From NCBI RefSeq assembly GCF_011090165.1, contig NZ_JAADJT010000011.1, positions 1 through 64,000 on the forward strand: DNA of 64,000 bases, read 5' to 3'. Under the pieces are notes generated by a model. The model ran no database searches, was not told where the DNA came from, and saw only the letters and a list, made by a program, of their open reading frames with translations. Below, piece after piece: positions 1 through 8,322 of this stretch. A program made the position numbers and the translations under genes. The DNA comes from Duganella aceris. Its GTDB lineage: Bacteria; Pseudomonadota; Gammaproteobacteria; Burkholderiales; Burkholderiaceae_D. The first letter of the stretch is position 1. Each line of letters opens with the position of its first letter.

Positions 1-343
1 GCGCAACAATCAAGGTGTACCTTACCCGGACGTCTTGGCAAAGTACACCGCGGCTTTTTTCAATATATCGCGCTCCTCAGTGACGCGCTTCAATTCAGCC
101 TTCAATCGCCGCATCTCGTCGCTCTGGGCATCGACTGCTTTACGCTCGTCCTCGGGGACGCCATAGCGTTTCACCCAGGCGTACAGGCTATGAATGCTCA
201 CGCCAAGCCGTTCGGCCACTTCGCTGACCGGGTGCCCGCGCTGCGCCACTTGCTTGACCGCAGCGATCTTGAATTCTTCCGTATATCGTTTCCCGCTCAT
301 ACTCACTCCTTTAGCCTAGAATTATGGCTCAGAAGTGTCTACA
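1..343 (-). mobile_element. IS3-family insertion sequence, partial (one end)
   Basis: The window opens inside an IS3-type element transcribed leftwards. Its orfA lies at 22-306. The outer end is probably at 343: read on the minus strand the terminus begins TGTAGACACTTCTGAGCC, and TG is the usual start of IS3 termini. The second terminus and most of orfB lie left of the window, so neither target duplication nor completeness can be judged. A run of six A (minus strand, 60-55, preceded by G and followed by G) in the 3' part of orfA is the kind of slippery site IS3 elements use to make the OrfAB transposase. In the -1 frame the reading continues open to base 1 and ends in VRYTLIVA, which resembles an OrfB N-terminus. 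Confidence 0.75.
22..306 (-). CDS. IS3-family transposase OrfA (helix-turn-helix subunit)
   Basis: A 94-residue protein of the usual OrfA length. Residues about 10-50 form the helix-turn-helix (KRYTEEFKIAAVKQV ... VAERLGVSIHSLYAWVKRYG). Residues 60-90 form a charged coiled coil ending in the typical ERDILKKAAVYFAK. OrfA binds the terminal inverted repeats and, when fused to OrfB by frameshifting, gives the active transposase. The catalytic DDE part (OrfB) is outside the window except for a few codons. The gene abuts the chimeric duplicate at 361-1100, so IS activity may have shaped this patch. Confidence 0.9.
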   Translation of the reverse strand: MSMSGKRYTEEFKIAAVKQVAQRGHPVSEVAERLGVSIHSLYAWVKRYGVPEDERKAVDAQSDEMRRLKAELKRVTEERDILKKAAVYFAKTSG

Positions 344-360
344 GAACTCGTGGCGATTCA

Positions 361-1100
361 AACCAGATCAAGGTATCACGGTCGCCCAGCACCAGGTTGA
401 AGCCGTTGTAGGCGTCGGCGCCTTCTCGGATCGAATCGACATACTCCTGCGGTGACATGCCGCCCGCCAGGTAATCGGCCACCAGATGGCCGCGCGACGG
501 CGCATCGTCGCGGTGCTCGGACGGCGCGCGGATGTTGGTGATGGCGGCGAAGCGCGACGGCCCGCCTCGGCGATGCCGACCAGCGTGGTGCGGCGCTTGA
601 GCTTGCCGAGATACTGGCTGCGGGCGACGATTTCCTGGCCCGGGTAGCAACCCTTCTTGAAGTTGACGCCGCCCAGTAGCTCGAAGTTGATCATCTGCGG
701 CACGAATTGTTCCTGCGTCGCCTTGGTGATCTGCGGCACGCCGGCGTGGATCTCCGACAAACGCCAGGCATCGCCGTCGCCGACGCTGAGCTTGTCCGCC
801 AGCTCGGCCGCGACGGTTTGCGCGGTCTCGGCCGACATCAGCCATTGATAACGCGCCGCGCCGAATACGTCAGCGACGCGGATCAGCGTGCCCAACGGGT
901 GATCGAGCTTGGTGTACGGCGTGGCGGGCAGGGCGTCGAACCAGGTTTGAAGCACGGCTTCGGCCAAGCCGCCGCCGAGACCCAGCACGACCTGGTTGGC
1001 CGGCAGCTCGGTGGCGTCGCTCAGTTTGGTCTTGGCGCGCAGCACGAACATCGACAGGCGTTTCTGCACCGGCGCCTGGATGTCGCGCGGCAGTTGCAGG
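361..1100 (-). pseudogene. Chimeric duplicate: 3' part of ygfZ joined to an internal NRDE-gene fragment
   Basis: This 740-bp block is a rearranged copy of genes that are intact 3 kb to the right. Bases 361-566 match 3382-3587 (NRDE gene), and bases 567-1100 match 4279-4812 (ygfZ). The 690 bp between the two sources, which include all of the DUF4936 gene, are missing. The join at 566/567 has no more than a base or two of homology. Homology stops abruptly at 361 and at 1100. Scattered base differences (for example GAARYQW for GEARYQW) show the copy is not recent. The ygfZ part keeps the KGCYPGQEIVAR signature but lacks the N-terminal tetrahydrofolate-fold start and the C-terminus. An open frame remains, but no functional product is expected. 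Confidence 0.85.
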
Positions 1101-1276
1101 GGAATCGCGGGAGTGGTATGGTCGCAGGAGCTGAATCCGACACCGCCGCCTTCAGACGGGGCGCGTTAGAGAGCGGGCCGCAGGCAAGCCTTTTTGGCCT
1201 GCGCTTACCACCTATTCGTTCGGCTTTGAATCGGGCCGTTCGATTTCACAACCGTATTTACTGCAGGCCAGCCGCC

Positions 1277-1771
1277 ATGAAATTAATTTTCCGTGTCTTG
1301 CTACTGGGTGTTATGGGTGGCGTCGCTGCTCCAGTGCTTGCATGTCTCCCATTGCCACCCGAAATTTTTGCAAAGACGGAGAAGCGTGTTCGCGAGCGAT
1401 TCAACAGCGTCGATTCGGTGGTGCTGGTTACGCTCCTTGATGTGAGCAAAGTGAAAAAGATAGAGATGGAAGTTGAGTTGGTGGGCGAAAGGACGACGTT
1501 CAGGATAGAGCGCGTATTCAAGGGCCGCTCTAAGCCTGGCGACAAGTTGATCCTGAATTCGTACAGTACGTGTTCCCGTACAGTTGCAGAGTGGGGACAT
1601 GGACCGGAGGGACCAGTTAAGCTGTCGCGACAGTGGCTAATCTACCGAAACGAGTCAGATAAAACCGAGATTCAATTTTCTGATATGACACGGCCCCTTA
1701 ATTTTGCATCATATGACCTCAAGGTTCTGTCCAAGATTGCGAGCCCAGGAAGCAATAAGGCACCGCAATAG
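1277..1771 (+). CDS. Secreted hypothetical protein
   Basis: A 164-residue protein that I do not recognise. The ATG at 1277 is chosen because it gives a clean signal peptide (MKLIFRVLLLGVMGGVAAPVLA), although the frame is open further upstream. The mature part has a few cysteines (CLPLPP near the start, a second near STCSRT) and ends in a polar tail. The order of beta-strand-like segments (VVLVTLLDV, TTFRIERVFKGR, KLILNSYSTC) recalls small secreted proteins with an N-terminal Cys and a K-G-x motif, as in tissue-inhibitor-like or OB-fold domains, but this is only a resemblance. The base composition is visibly more AT-rich than the surrounding housekeeping genes, so recent acquisition is likely. 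Confidence 0.7.
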   Translation: MKLIFRVLLLGVMGGVAAPVLACLPLPPEIFAKTEKRVRERFNSVDSVVLVTLLDVSKVKKIEMEVELVGERTTFRIERVFKGRSKPGDKLILNSYSTCSRTVAEWGHGPEGPVKLSRQWLIYRNESDKTEIQFSDMTRPLNFASYDLKVLSKIASPGSNKAPQ

Positions 1772-1901
1772 CAGAGGAGGCTAAGCAGCTGATTACAGGT
1801 GGAAATCAGCGACGGCGTCTACTCTTTCGGACTTTCCACACTCCGCAAATGGGGCGGAATCGGACATACAATTCGCAAGTCTTTATCCGGAGTACCGCTC
1901 C

Positions 1902-3017
1902 ATGTCGAAGTTGCTCAGCATTTGTACGTTCACATTCACTCTATTGCAGGCTCCCGGCATATTCGCCCAGACCGCGCAAGCGCCGGGTGAGGCGATCATG
2001 GACCGCGAGATCGTTGCCCGTCTGGATAACGCGATTGGGAAGCACTACCCAGCAAACCAACCCGGCGCTGTGGTCATTGTCGTCAAAAATGGCGCGACGT
2101 TCTTCCGCAAAGCCTACGGTCTTGCCGATATCGCGAAAGGGCAGACCATGACAGCCGATATGTCGCTGCGCATCGGCTCAGTCACCAAGCAATTCACCGC
2201 CACCGCTATCCTGATGCTCGCCGACCAAGGCAAGCTGGCAGTCGATGACGATATCCGAAAATTTCTCCCGACCTATCCGATCAGCGGCAAGGTAATTACG
2301 ATCGAACATCTGCTCACGCATACCTCCGGCATCGCTAGCTATACCAGCATGCGTGACTTCGTCGCCCGCAGCAGGACCGACATGAGCGTAGGCGAGATGA
2401 TCGATTACTTCAAGGATCAGCCCAAGGAATTCGAAGCTGGCCAGCGTTATTCCTACAGCAATTCCGGCTACTTTCTCCTGGGCGCGATCGTTGAGAAAGT
2501 CTCCGGGCTTACGTATGCCGACTTCCTGGCGCAGAATATCTTCGCTCCTCTGGGTATGAACGATACCGCCTACGAAGGCCGCGAGCGCTCTTCCGTCAGG
2601 CATATCGAAGGCTATAGCCGGGCCAAAAAGGGCCTCGTCCCCAGTCCGGCACTCAGCATGAGTCAGCCTTACGCAGCCGGAGCGCTCGTATCGACCGTGG
2701 ACGACCTGGCGCGATGCGATGCCGCAATCTCCGGTGGGAAGCTGCTGAAGGAATCGACCTGGAAAAGGGCATTCACTCCCTACGCGCTGACCGACGGAAC
2801 CGTCACCAAATACGGCTATGGATGGGAAATTGGCAAATTGTTCGGCTTGAAAATCATCTCGCATAGCGGCAGTATCAGCGGCTTCAACGCAGCAGTCCTG
2901 CGCATTCCTGAGGACAAGCTCTACGTGGCTGTATTGAGCAATCTCGGCGTCGGCAATGACGCCGAAACTGCTGCGGTCCAGGCGGCGTCGATCGTCATGA
3001 GCCAGTGGCGCAATTAG
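1902..3017 (+). CDS. Serine beta-lactamase-like hydrolase (class C / PF00144 family)
   Basis: A 371-residue protein with an N-terminal signal peptide ending near GIFAQ. The three family motifs are visible: SVTK at residues 93-96 (nucleophile Ser93 and Lys96), the Tyr motif YSNSGY around residue 182, and HSGSISG near residue 325 in place of the KTG box. This family includes beta-lactamases, D-Ala-D-Ala carboxypeptidases and esterases; sequence alone does not say which reaction is used, and HSG rather than KTG argues against a classical beta-lactamase. A GGAG stretch lies about 10 bases before the ATG. The gene sits alone between the accessory protein at 1277 and the NRDE gene, inside the patch bounded by the chimeric duplicate and its parent genes. 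Confidence 0.88.
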   Translation: MSKLLSICTFTFTLLQAPGIFAQTAQAPGEAIMDREIVARLDNAIGKHYPANQPGAVVIVVKNGATFFRKAYGLADIAKGQTMTADMSLRIGSVTKQFTATAILMLADQGKLAVDDDIRKFLPTYPISGKVITIEHLLTHTSGIASYTSMRDFVARSRTDMSVGEMIDYFKDQPKEFEAGQRYSYSNSGYFLLGAIVEKVSGLTYADFLAQNIFAPLGMNDTAYEGRERSSVRHIEGYSRAKKGLVPSPALSMSQPYAAGALVSTVDDLARCDAAISGGKLLKESTWKRAFTPYALTDGTVTKYGYGWEIGKLFGLKIISHSGSISGFNAAVLRIPEDKLYVAVLSNLGVGNDAETAAVQAASIVMSQWRN

Positions 3018-3032
3018 ATCGTGCCGCCGAGA

Positions 3033-3776
3033 TTAATGGATCAGCATTTCGTGCAGCGTGCCCGGCGCGTCGGCGTAGAGCTTGACGACGGTGGAGGTGC
3101 GGGTGCCGTAACTCGGGCTTTCGATGCGTACCGCCGACAGCATCCGCTCCAGGTCCAGCGGCACACCGGTTTCCGGCAGGCGCTGGTCGGGGGCGGGGGT
3201 GGTGTCGGCCAGCATTTCGAAGAAGGCTTCGTCCGGCGCGCCCAGGCATAGCAGGCTGGCGAACTGGGCCTTGGTCTTGACCACCTTCGGCCATGGCGCA
3301 TCCAGCAGCGCGTTCGACAAGCCGTACACTCCCGGTTCCAGCGGCTTGCCGTTGCGCGGGTCGTTGTCGCCTTTGTTCGAGAACCAGATCAAGGTGTCAC
3401 GGTCGCCCAGCACCAGGTTGAAGCCGTTGTAGGCGTCGGCGTCTTCGCGGATCGAATCGACATACTCCTGCGGTGACATGCCGCCCGCCAGGTAATCGGC
3501 CACCAGATGGCCACGCGACGGCGCATCGTCGCGATGCTCGGACGGCGCGCGGATGTTGGTGATGGCGGCGAAGCGCGACGGCCCGCCTTCGACCGCCGGC
3601 TGGGTGATGCCCATCCAGCTGCCGCCGGCCTGCAGGTCGCGGCCGGCGTAGATCTGCGGATGCTCCGGCCAGGCGGCAGCCGGGGCGGTGGCGCGTTGGT
3701 AGTATTCATCACGGTTTGCTGCGGCCACCAAGGGCACCGCCGGGATCACCCGCCAGGCGAAAACGATCAAGCACAT
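3033..3776 (-). CDS. NRDE (TANGO2-like) family protein
   Basis: A 247-residue protein starting MCLIVFAWRVIP and carrying the defining AANRDEYYQRAT motif around residues 19-30. That Cys2-plus-NRDE N-terminus is the hallmark of the NRDE/TANGO2 family, whose members resemble N-terminal nucleophile hydrolases; TANGO2 homologues have been linked to haem handling, but the bacterial role is unsettled. The start at 3776 is chosen because Cys2 must follow the initiator Met, although a longer frame exists. The gene overlaps the end of the DUF4936 gene by 10 bases, which suggests one operon ygfZ - DUF4936 - NRDE read leftwards. A fragment of it recurs at 361-566. Confidence 0.9.
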   Translation of the reverse strand: MCLIVFAWRVIPAVPLVAAANRDEYYQRATAPAAAWPEHPQIYAGRDLQAGGSWMGITQPAVEGGPSRFAAITNIRAPSEHRDDAPSRGHLVADYLAGGMSPQEYVDSIREDADAYNGFNLVLGDRDTLIWFSNKGDNDPRNGKPLEPGVYGLSNALLDAPWPKVVKTKAQFASLLCLGAPDEAFFEMLADTTPAPDQRLPETGVPLDLERMLSAVRIESPSYGTRTSTVVKLYADAPGTLHEMLIH

Positions 3777-4054
3777 GGGAGTAGATCCGTGAAGACTTCG
3801 GTGTGGCGCGGGCCGGCGGTGAGGGCCGATAAACCGGCCAGTTCGACCGCGCCGTCGAGCGTGGCGGCGAAGGCGGCGGGTGTGGCGGCGTAGACTTCCA
3901 TCCACGTCTGCTTGCCGTCCTTGGCTTCCGGGCGGCGCTTGAGCTGGCAAACCACGCGGTGGTCTCGCGTGAGCGCCGCCTGCATGGTGACGACCGCAGC
4001 CTGCAAGGGCGCCGCGTCGGCGTCCTTGACCTGGTAGTAAATATAGAGATCCAT
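3767..4054 (-). CDS. DUF4936 family protein
   Basis: A 95-residue protein, MDLYIYYQVKDADAAPLQAAV..., compact and lacking a signal peptide or membrane segment. It matches the DUF4936 family as I know it from Burkholderiales, where it lies between ygfZ and the NRDE gene. Its alpha-beta pattern (YIYYQV ... VVCQLKRR ... WMEVYAA) suggests a ferredoxin-like fold similar to antibiotic-monooxygenase-type domains, an inference only. It starts one base after the ygfZ stop and overlaps the NRDE gene start, so it is almost certainly co-transcribed and translationally coupled. Function unknown. Confidence 0.8.
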   Translation of the reverse strand: MDLYIYYQVKDADAAPLQAAVVTMQAALTRDHRVVCQLKRRPEAKDGKQTWMEVYAATPAAFAATLDGAVELAGLSALTAGPRHTEVFTDLLPCA

Positions 4055-4055
4055 G

Positions 4056-5081
4056 CTAGAGGTCGAGCGCGTCCAGCACATAAGGCATGCCGAGGAAGGT
4101 CAGCGGCGCGCCGTCGGCCGAGCCGAGCCGCACCGACGCCGCTTCGATCGCGGCCAGTTTCATCTCCACCAGCGCGTCGACGCCGCCGTTGCCGTTCGGC
4201 GCCACATTGACGATCATGCCGCATGGCTGTTCCGGATCGGCCGTGGCGAACACTTCCGCGCCGGCCGCCGCCGCCGGGTCGGCGATGCCGACCAGCGTGG
4301 TGCGGCGCTTGAGCTTGCCGAGATACTGGCTGCGGGCGACGATTTCCTGGCCCGGGTAGCAACCCTTCTTGAAGTTGACGCCGCCCAGTAGCTCGAAGTT
4401 GATCATCTGCGGCACGAATTGTTCCTGCGTCGCCTTGGTGATCTGCGGCACGCCGGCGTGGATCTCCGACAAACGCCAGGCATCGCCGTCGCCGACGCTG
4501 AGCTTGTCCGCCAGCTCGGCCGCGACGGTTTGCGCGGTCTCGGCCGACATCAGCCATTGATAACGCGCCTCGCCGAACACGTCGGCGACGCGGATCAGCG
4601 TGCCCAGCGGATGGTCGAGCTTGGTGTACGGCGTGGCGGGCAGGGCGTCGAACCAGGTTTGAAGCACGGCTTCGGCCAGGCCGCCGCCGAGACCCAGCAC
4701 GACCTGGTTGGCCGGCAGCTCGGTGGCGTCGCTCAGCTTGGTCTTGGCGCGCAGCACGAACATCGACAGGCGCTTCTGCACCGGCGCCTGGATGTCGCGC
4801 GGCAGTTGCAGGAAGATAGTCGAGGCGCTGCGCCACATCAGGAACGAGGCCAGCAAGCGGCCCTTCGGCGAGCAATAACCGGCCAGGCGCGCTTCGCCCA
4901 CACCGAGGTGTTCGACATCGTTGGTCAGCTGATTGTGCAGGAAGCTGGCCGACTCCTCGCCGTCGAGGGCGATCAGGCCCAGGTCGGTGATCGGCGCGAC
5001 GAAGCCCACGGCCAGCTGCGTGGTGGTCAGCGGGCCGGCGGCTGGTGCTAAAAGTTCATTCCAAGAAGACATAATTTCCAA
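4056..5081 (-). CDS. ygfZ: Folate-binding protein YgfZ
   Basis: A 341-residue cytoplasmic protein of the GcvT-related YgfZ family, which binds tetrahydrofolate and supports assembly or repair of certain Fe-S enzymes. The signature K-G-C-Y-P-G-Q-E with its conserved Cys is present at about residues 236-243 (KKGCYPGQEIVARSQYLGK). N-terminal folate-domain strands (GLIALDGEESASFLHNQLTND) and the C-terminal beta-barrel region are intact. Either MEIMSSW at 5081 or MSSWNEL at 5072 could start it. It is divergent from mltG across 148 bp, the usual Burkholderiales arrangement. Part of this gene is duplicated at 567-1100. Confidence 0.95.
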   Translation of the reverse strand: MEIMSSWNELLAPAAGPLTTTQLAVGFVAPITDLGLIALDGEESASFLHNQLTNDVEHLGVGEARLAGYCSPKGRLLASFLMWRSASTIFLQLPRDIQAPVQKRLSMFVLRAKTKLSDATELPANQVVLGLGGGLAEAVLQTWFDALPATPYTKLDHPLGTLIRVADVFGEARYQWLMSAETAQTVAAELADKLSVGDGDAWRLSEIHAGVPQITKATQEQFVPQMINFELLGGVNFKKGCYPGQEIVARSQYLGKLKRRTTLVGIADPAAAAGAEVFATADPEQPCGMIVNVAPNGNGGVDALVEMKLAAIEAASVRLGSADGAPLTFLGMPYVLDALDL

Positions 5082-5229
5082 TAATTTGACGATTAAAGCA
5101 TTATCATTACGGGCTCATTATAGTGATGTCGCGAGGAACGCGTCGGATGCCGCGTAAAACGCGGCACTGGCGGACTGGGCAAAGAACTGGCAAGCTGTGC
5201 GACTTGATCCAAACAATACGGCTTTATCA

Positions 5230-6219
5230 ATGGCTTTTATCAAAAAAATAATTAGTTTGTGCATCTTGCTGGCCCTCGCCGGCGGCGGCTATTTCATGTA
5301 CTGGTCGCAGCAGCCGATCATCGATGCGGGCGCCGAGGCCATTGACTTCACCGTCATCCCCGGCAGCGGCGCCCATGCCGCCGGCCAGCAGATCGCCGAA
5401 GCGGGCGTGCCGATCCGGCCGCTGCTGTTCAATCTGCTGGCGCGCATGACCAACAAGAGCAGCAAGATCAAAGCCGGCTCGTATGAGCTCAAGCCCGGCA
5501 CCACGCCGATGCGCCTGATCGACCAGCTGGCGCGCGGCGAGTTCGCGCAGGAACAACTGACCATCATCGAAGGCTGGACCTTCCGCCAGATGCGCGCCGC
5601 GATCGCCGCCCACAAGGGCTTGAAGCACGATACCGTCGCGCTGAGCGACCTGGAAGTGATGAACGCCATCGGTTCCGACTACAAGGATGCCGAAGGACTG
5701 TTCTTCCCGGATACCTATCTGTTCGCCAAGGGCGCCAGCGACCTGCAGATCTATAAGCAGGCGCACGCGATGCTGCTGACGCGCCTGCGCGAAGCCTGGG
5801 ACAAGCGCGATCCGCAGCTGCCGTACAAAACCCCGTACGACGCGCTGACCATGGCCTCCATCGTCGAGAAGGAAACCGGCCAGAAGTCCGAGCGCGGCAT
5901 GATCGCCGGGGTGTTCGTCAACCGCCTGCGGATCGGCATGATGCTGCAGACCGACCCGACCGTGATCTACGGCATGGGCCTGAAATACGAAGGCAAGATC
6001 CGCAAGAAGGATCTGGAGACCGACACCCCGTACAATACCTACACCCGCAGCGGCTTGCCGCCGACGCCGATCGCCTTGCCGGGCGTGCAATCGCTGACGG
6101 CGGCGCTGGCGCCGGCCAAGACGCCGGCCCTGTATTTCGTTTCCAAGGGCAACGGCACCAGCAAATTCTCCGACAATCTGGACGATCACAATCGGGCAGT
6201 GAACAAGTACCAAAGATAA
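5230..6219 (+). CDS. mltG: Endolytic murein transglycosylase MltG
   Basis: A 329-residue inner-membrane protein that cleaves nascent peptidoglycan and is thought to terminate glycan chains. One N-terminal membrane segment (residues about 5-25, IISLCILLALAGGGYFMYW) is followed by a LysM-like region and the YceG catalytic domain. The catalytic Glu lies in ASIVEKETGQ at about residues 213-215, and the family motifs EGLFFPDTY and SGLPPTPI are present. I chose the ATG at 5230; a GTG at 5197 would add 11 residues before the membrane anchor. tmk follows after 4 bases, so the two are coupled. Confidence 0.95.
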   Translation: MAFIKKIISLCILLALAGGGYFMYWSQQPIIDAGAEAIDFTVIPGSGAHAAGQQIAEAGVPIRPLLFNLLARMTNKSSKIKAGSYELKPGTTPMRLIDQLARGEFAQEQLTIIEGWTFRQMRAAIAAHKGLKHDTVALSDLEVMNAIGSDYKDAEGLFFPDTYLFAKGASDLQIYKQAHAMLLTRLREAWDKRDPQLPYKTPYDALTMASIVEKETGQKSERGMIAGVFVNRLRIGMMLQTDPTVIYGMGLKYEGKIRKKDLETDTPYNTYTRSGLPPTPIALPGVQSLTAALAPAKTPALYFVSKGNGTSKFSDNLDDHNRAVNKYQR

Positions 6220-6223
6220 CTAC

Positions 6224-6853
6224 ATGACTCAACACAGCGGCAAATTCATCACCTTTGAAGGCATCGACGGCGCCGGAAAATCCACCCACATCGCCTTCGT
6301 CAGCGAATATCTGAAGGCGCGCGGCGTCGACCTGGTCAGCTCGCGCGAGCCGGGCGGCACGCCGCTGGGCGAAAAGCTGCGCGACCTGGTGTTGCATGAA
6401 AAGATGCACCTGGAAACCGAAGCGCTGCTGATGTTCGCCAGCCGCCGCGAACACATCGCGCAGGTGATCGCGCCGGCGCTGTCGCGCGGCGCCTGGGTGA
6501 TTTCCGACCGCTTCACCGACGCCAGCTTCGCCTACCAGGGCGGCGGACGCGGCATGGACCTGCCGAAACTGGAAGCGCTGGAGCAATGGGTGCACCCGCA
6601 TCTGCAACCGGACCTGACCTTGCTGTTCGACGTGCCGCTGGACGTGGCCCGGGCGCGGCTGAACGCCACCCGTTCGCTGGACAAGTTCGAACGCGAACAG
6701 GCCGACTTCTTCGCAGCCACCCGCAACGAGTACCTGCGCCGCGCCACCCAGTTCCCGCAACGCTTCCGCGTCATCGACTCGACGCAGAGCATCGCCGAGA
6801 TCCAGGTCCAGATCGCCGCCATCCTGGATGAATGCTTTAAAAGCATTGCTTAA
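6224..6853 (+). CDS. tmk: Thymidylate kinase
   Basis: A 209-residue enzyme that phosphorylates dTMP to dTDP with ATP, an essential step for dTTP. The P-loop is GIDGAGKST near residues 13-21, the DRF motif lies in ISDRFTDASFAYQGGGRG near residue 92, and the LID region follows DKFEREQADFF. Length is typical. It lies between mltG and holB, a very common bacterial order. Confidence 0.97.
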   Translation: MTQHSGKFITFEGIDGAGKSTHIAFVSEYLKARGVDLVSSREPGGTPLGEKLRDLVLHEKMHLETEALLMFASRREHIAQVIAPALSRGAWVISDRFTDASFAYQGGGRGMDLPKLEALEQWVHPHLQPDLTLLFDVPLDVARARLNATRSLDKFEREQADFFAATRNEYLRRATQFPQRFRVIDSTQSIAEIQVQIAAILDECFKSIA

Positions 6854-6881
6854 GCGTTTGTTTTAAAACAAAATACCAATA

Positions 6882-7916
6882 ATGAGCAACTCCATCTACC
6901 CGTGGCAGGAATCGTCCTGGCAGCAGCTGCAACTGCTGCGCCAGCGCATGCCGCACGCCATCCTGTTCCATGGCGCCGCCGGGATAGGCAAGTCCGACTT
7001 CATCGAAGCCTTCGCGCAAGGATTGCTGTGCGAGGCGGTGCTGCCCGACGGGCACGCCTGCGGCGTGTGCGCGTCCTGCGGCTGGTTCTCGCAGCAAAAC
7101 CACCCCGACTACCGCCGCGTGCGGCCCGAGGCGCTGGAGGATGAGCCTTCCGGCGAGGGCGAAGAGGGCGACGGCGAGGTCAAGAAGACCGCCAAGTCGG
7201 CCAAGGCGCCATCCAAGGAAATCAAGATCGAGCAGATCCGCAACCTGTCGGATTTCATGAATATCTCCACCCATCGCCAGGGTTTGCGGGTGGTGGTGCT
7301 GTATCCGGCCGAGGCGCTGAACATGCCGGCCTCGAACGCCTTGCTGAAGACGCTGGAAGAGCCGCCGCCGGGCACGGTGTTCCTGCTGGCGTCCAACAGC
7401 CTGGACCGGTTGCTGCCGACCATCCTGTCGCGCTGCCGCAAGTTCGCGCTGCCGATGCCGAACCACGCCGAGGCGCTGGCCTGGCTCAAGGCCCAGGGCG
7501 TGCCCGACGCCGACAGCTGGCTGCGCGAGCAGGGCGGCGCGCCGCTGGCGGCGATGGCGCAGGCCGAGGTCGGCAACCGCGACGATCTCGAAGTGCTGCT
7601 GCAACTGCTGGCCCGCCCCAGCGTCGAAGGCGCGTTGAAAGTTGCTGACAAGCTGCAAAAAGTGCCGCTGAGTGCACAGGTTTCTTGGGTGCAGCGCTGG
7701 CTTTATGACGTGTTTTCCTACAAACTGGCGGGAAGCGTCCGCTACTATCCGCGCTACCAGAAAGAGCTGGCGGCGGTGGCCGACAAGATCCACGTCAGCC
7801 GCCTGCTGGCCGCGATCAAGGGCGCCAACGAACGCCGCGCGACCGCCGATCATCCGCTGTCGCCCAAGCTGTTCCTGGAGGATATGCTGCTCGACTACAC
7901 CGCCTGCTGCGCCTGA
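6882..7916 (+). CDS. holB: DNA polymerase III delta-prime subunit
   Basis: A 344-residue clamp-loader subunit. The AAA+ core shows a Walker A-like HGAAGIGKSDF, a Cys cluster for zinc (CEAV ... CGVCASC around residues 48-66), and the SRC motif (LSRCRKF near residue 185). The central stretch at about residues 85-110 is an acidic then basic low-complexity insert (GEGEEGDGEVKKTAKSAKAP), longer than in the E. coli protein but not unusual in Burkholderiales. It follows tmk by 28 bases and precedes the PilZ gene by 10. Confidence 0.95.
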   Translation: MSNSIYPWQESSWQQLQLLRQRMPHAILFHGAAGIGKSDFIEAFAQGLLCEAVLPDGHACGVCASCGWFSQQNHPDYRRVRPEALEDEPSGEGEEGDGEVKKTAKSAKAPSKEIKIEQIRNLSDFMNISTHRQGLRVVVLYPAEALNMPASNALLKTLEEPPPGTVFLLASNSLDRLLPTILSRCRKFALPMPNHAEALAWLKAQGVPDADSWLREQGGAPLAAMAQAEVGNRDDLEVLLQLLARPSVEGALKVADKLQKVPLSAQVSWVQRWLYDVFSYKLAGSVRYYPRYQKELAAVADKIHVSRLLAAIKGANERRATADHPLSPKLFLEDMLLDYTACCA

Positions 7917-7926
7917 AAGGTAATCC

Positions 7927-8307
7927 ATGTCCGCTGCCAGCCCACTCGACCCGAACACCGTGCCCATCGCGCGGCCGACGGTGCTGTCGCTGGCGATCAA
8001 GGAAAAGGCCGCGCTGTACGCCGCCTACATGCCGTTCCTGAAAAACGGCGGCATGTTCGTTCCGACCCAGAAGCCGTACAAGCTCGGCGACGAGATCTAC
8101 CTGATCCTGGCGTTGATGGACGACACCAACAAATACCCGATCGCCGGCAAGGTCGCCTGGATCACGCCGCCCGGTGCGCACAACAACAAGGCGCAGGGCA
8201 TCGGCGTGCATTTCTCGGACGACGAGAGCGGCCAGCGCGCCCGCCTGCGCATCGAAGAAATCCTCGGCGCCGCGCTGCGTTCGTCGCGCGCCACTCATAC
8301 TTTGTAA
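7927..8307 (+). CDS. pilZ: PilZ domain protein (type IV pilus PilZ-like)
   Basis: A 126-residue protein consisting of one PilZ domain (KNGGMFVPT ... YKLGDEIYL ... GKVAWITPPGAHNNKAQGIGVHF). The N-terminal RxxxR/DxSxxG c-di-GMP-binding motif is not visible, as in the classical type IV pilus PilZ proteins, which bind the pilus ATPase machinery rather than the nucleotide. It directly follows holB (10 bases), the standard position in beta- and gammaproteobacteria, so the symbol is fairly safe. A role in pilus biogenesis and twitching is inferred from the family. Confidence 0.9.
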   Translation: MSAASPLDPNTVPIARPTVLSLAIKEKAALYAAYMPFLKNGGMFVPTQKPYKLGDEIYLILALMDDTNKYPIAGKVAWITPPGAHNNKAQGIGVHFSDDESGQRARLRIEEILGAALRSSRATHTL

Positions 8308-8322
8308 CTTCGTTTCGATCCC

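Noticed and set aside
1161..1230. GCAGGC...GCCTGC hairpin upstream of the secreted orphan gene as a terminator or attenuator
   Set aside because: The stem is only six pairs and no T run follows; it could be chance.
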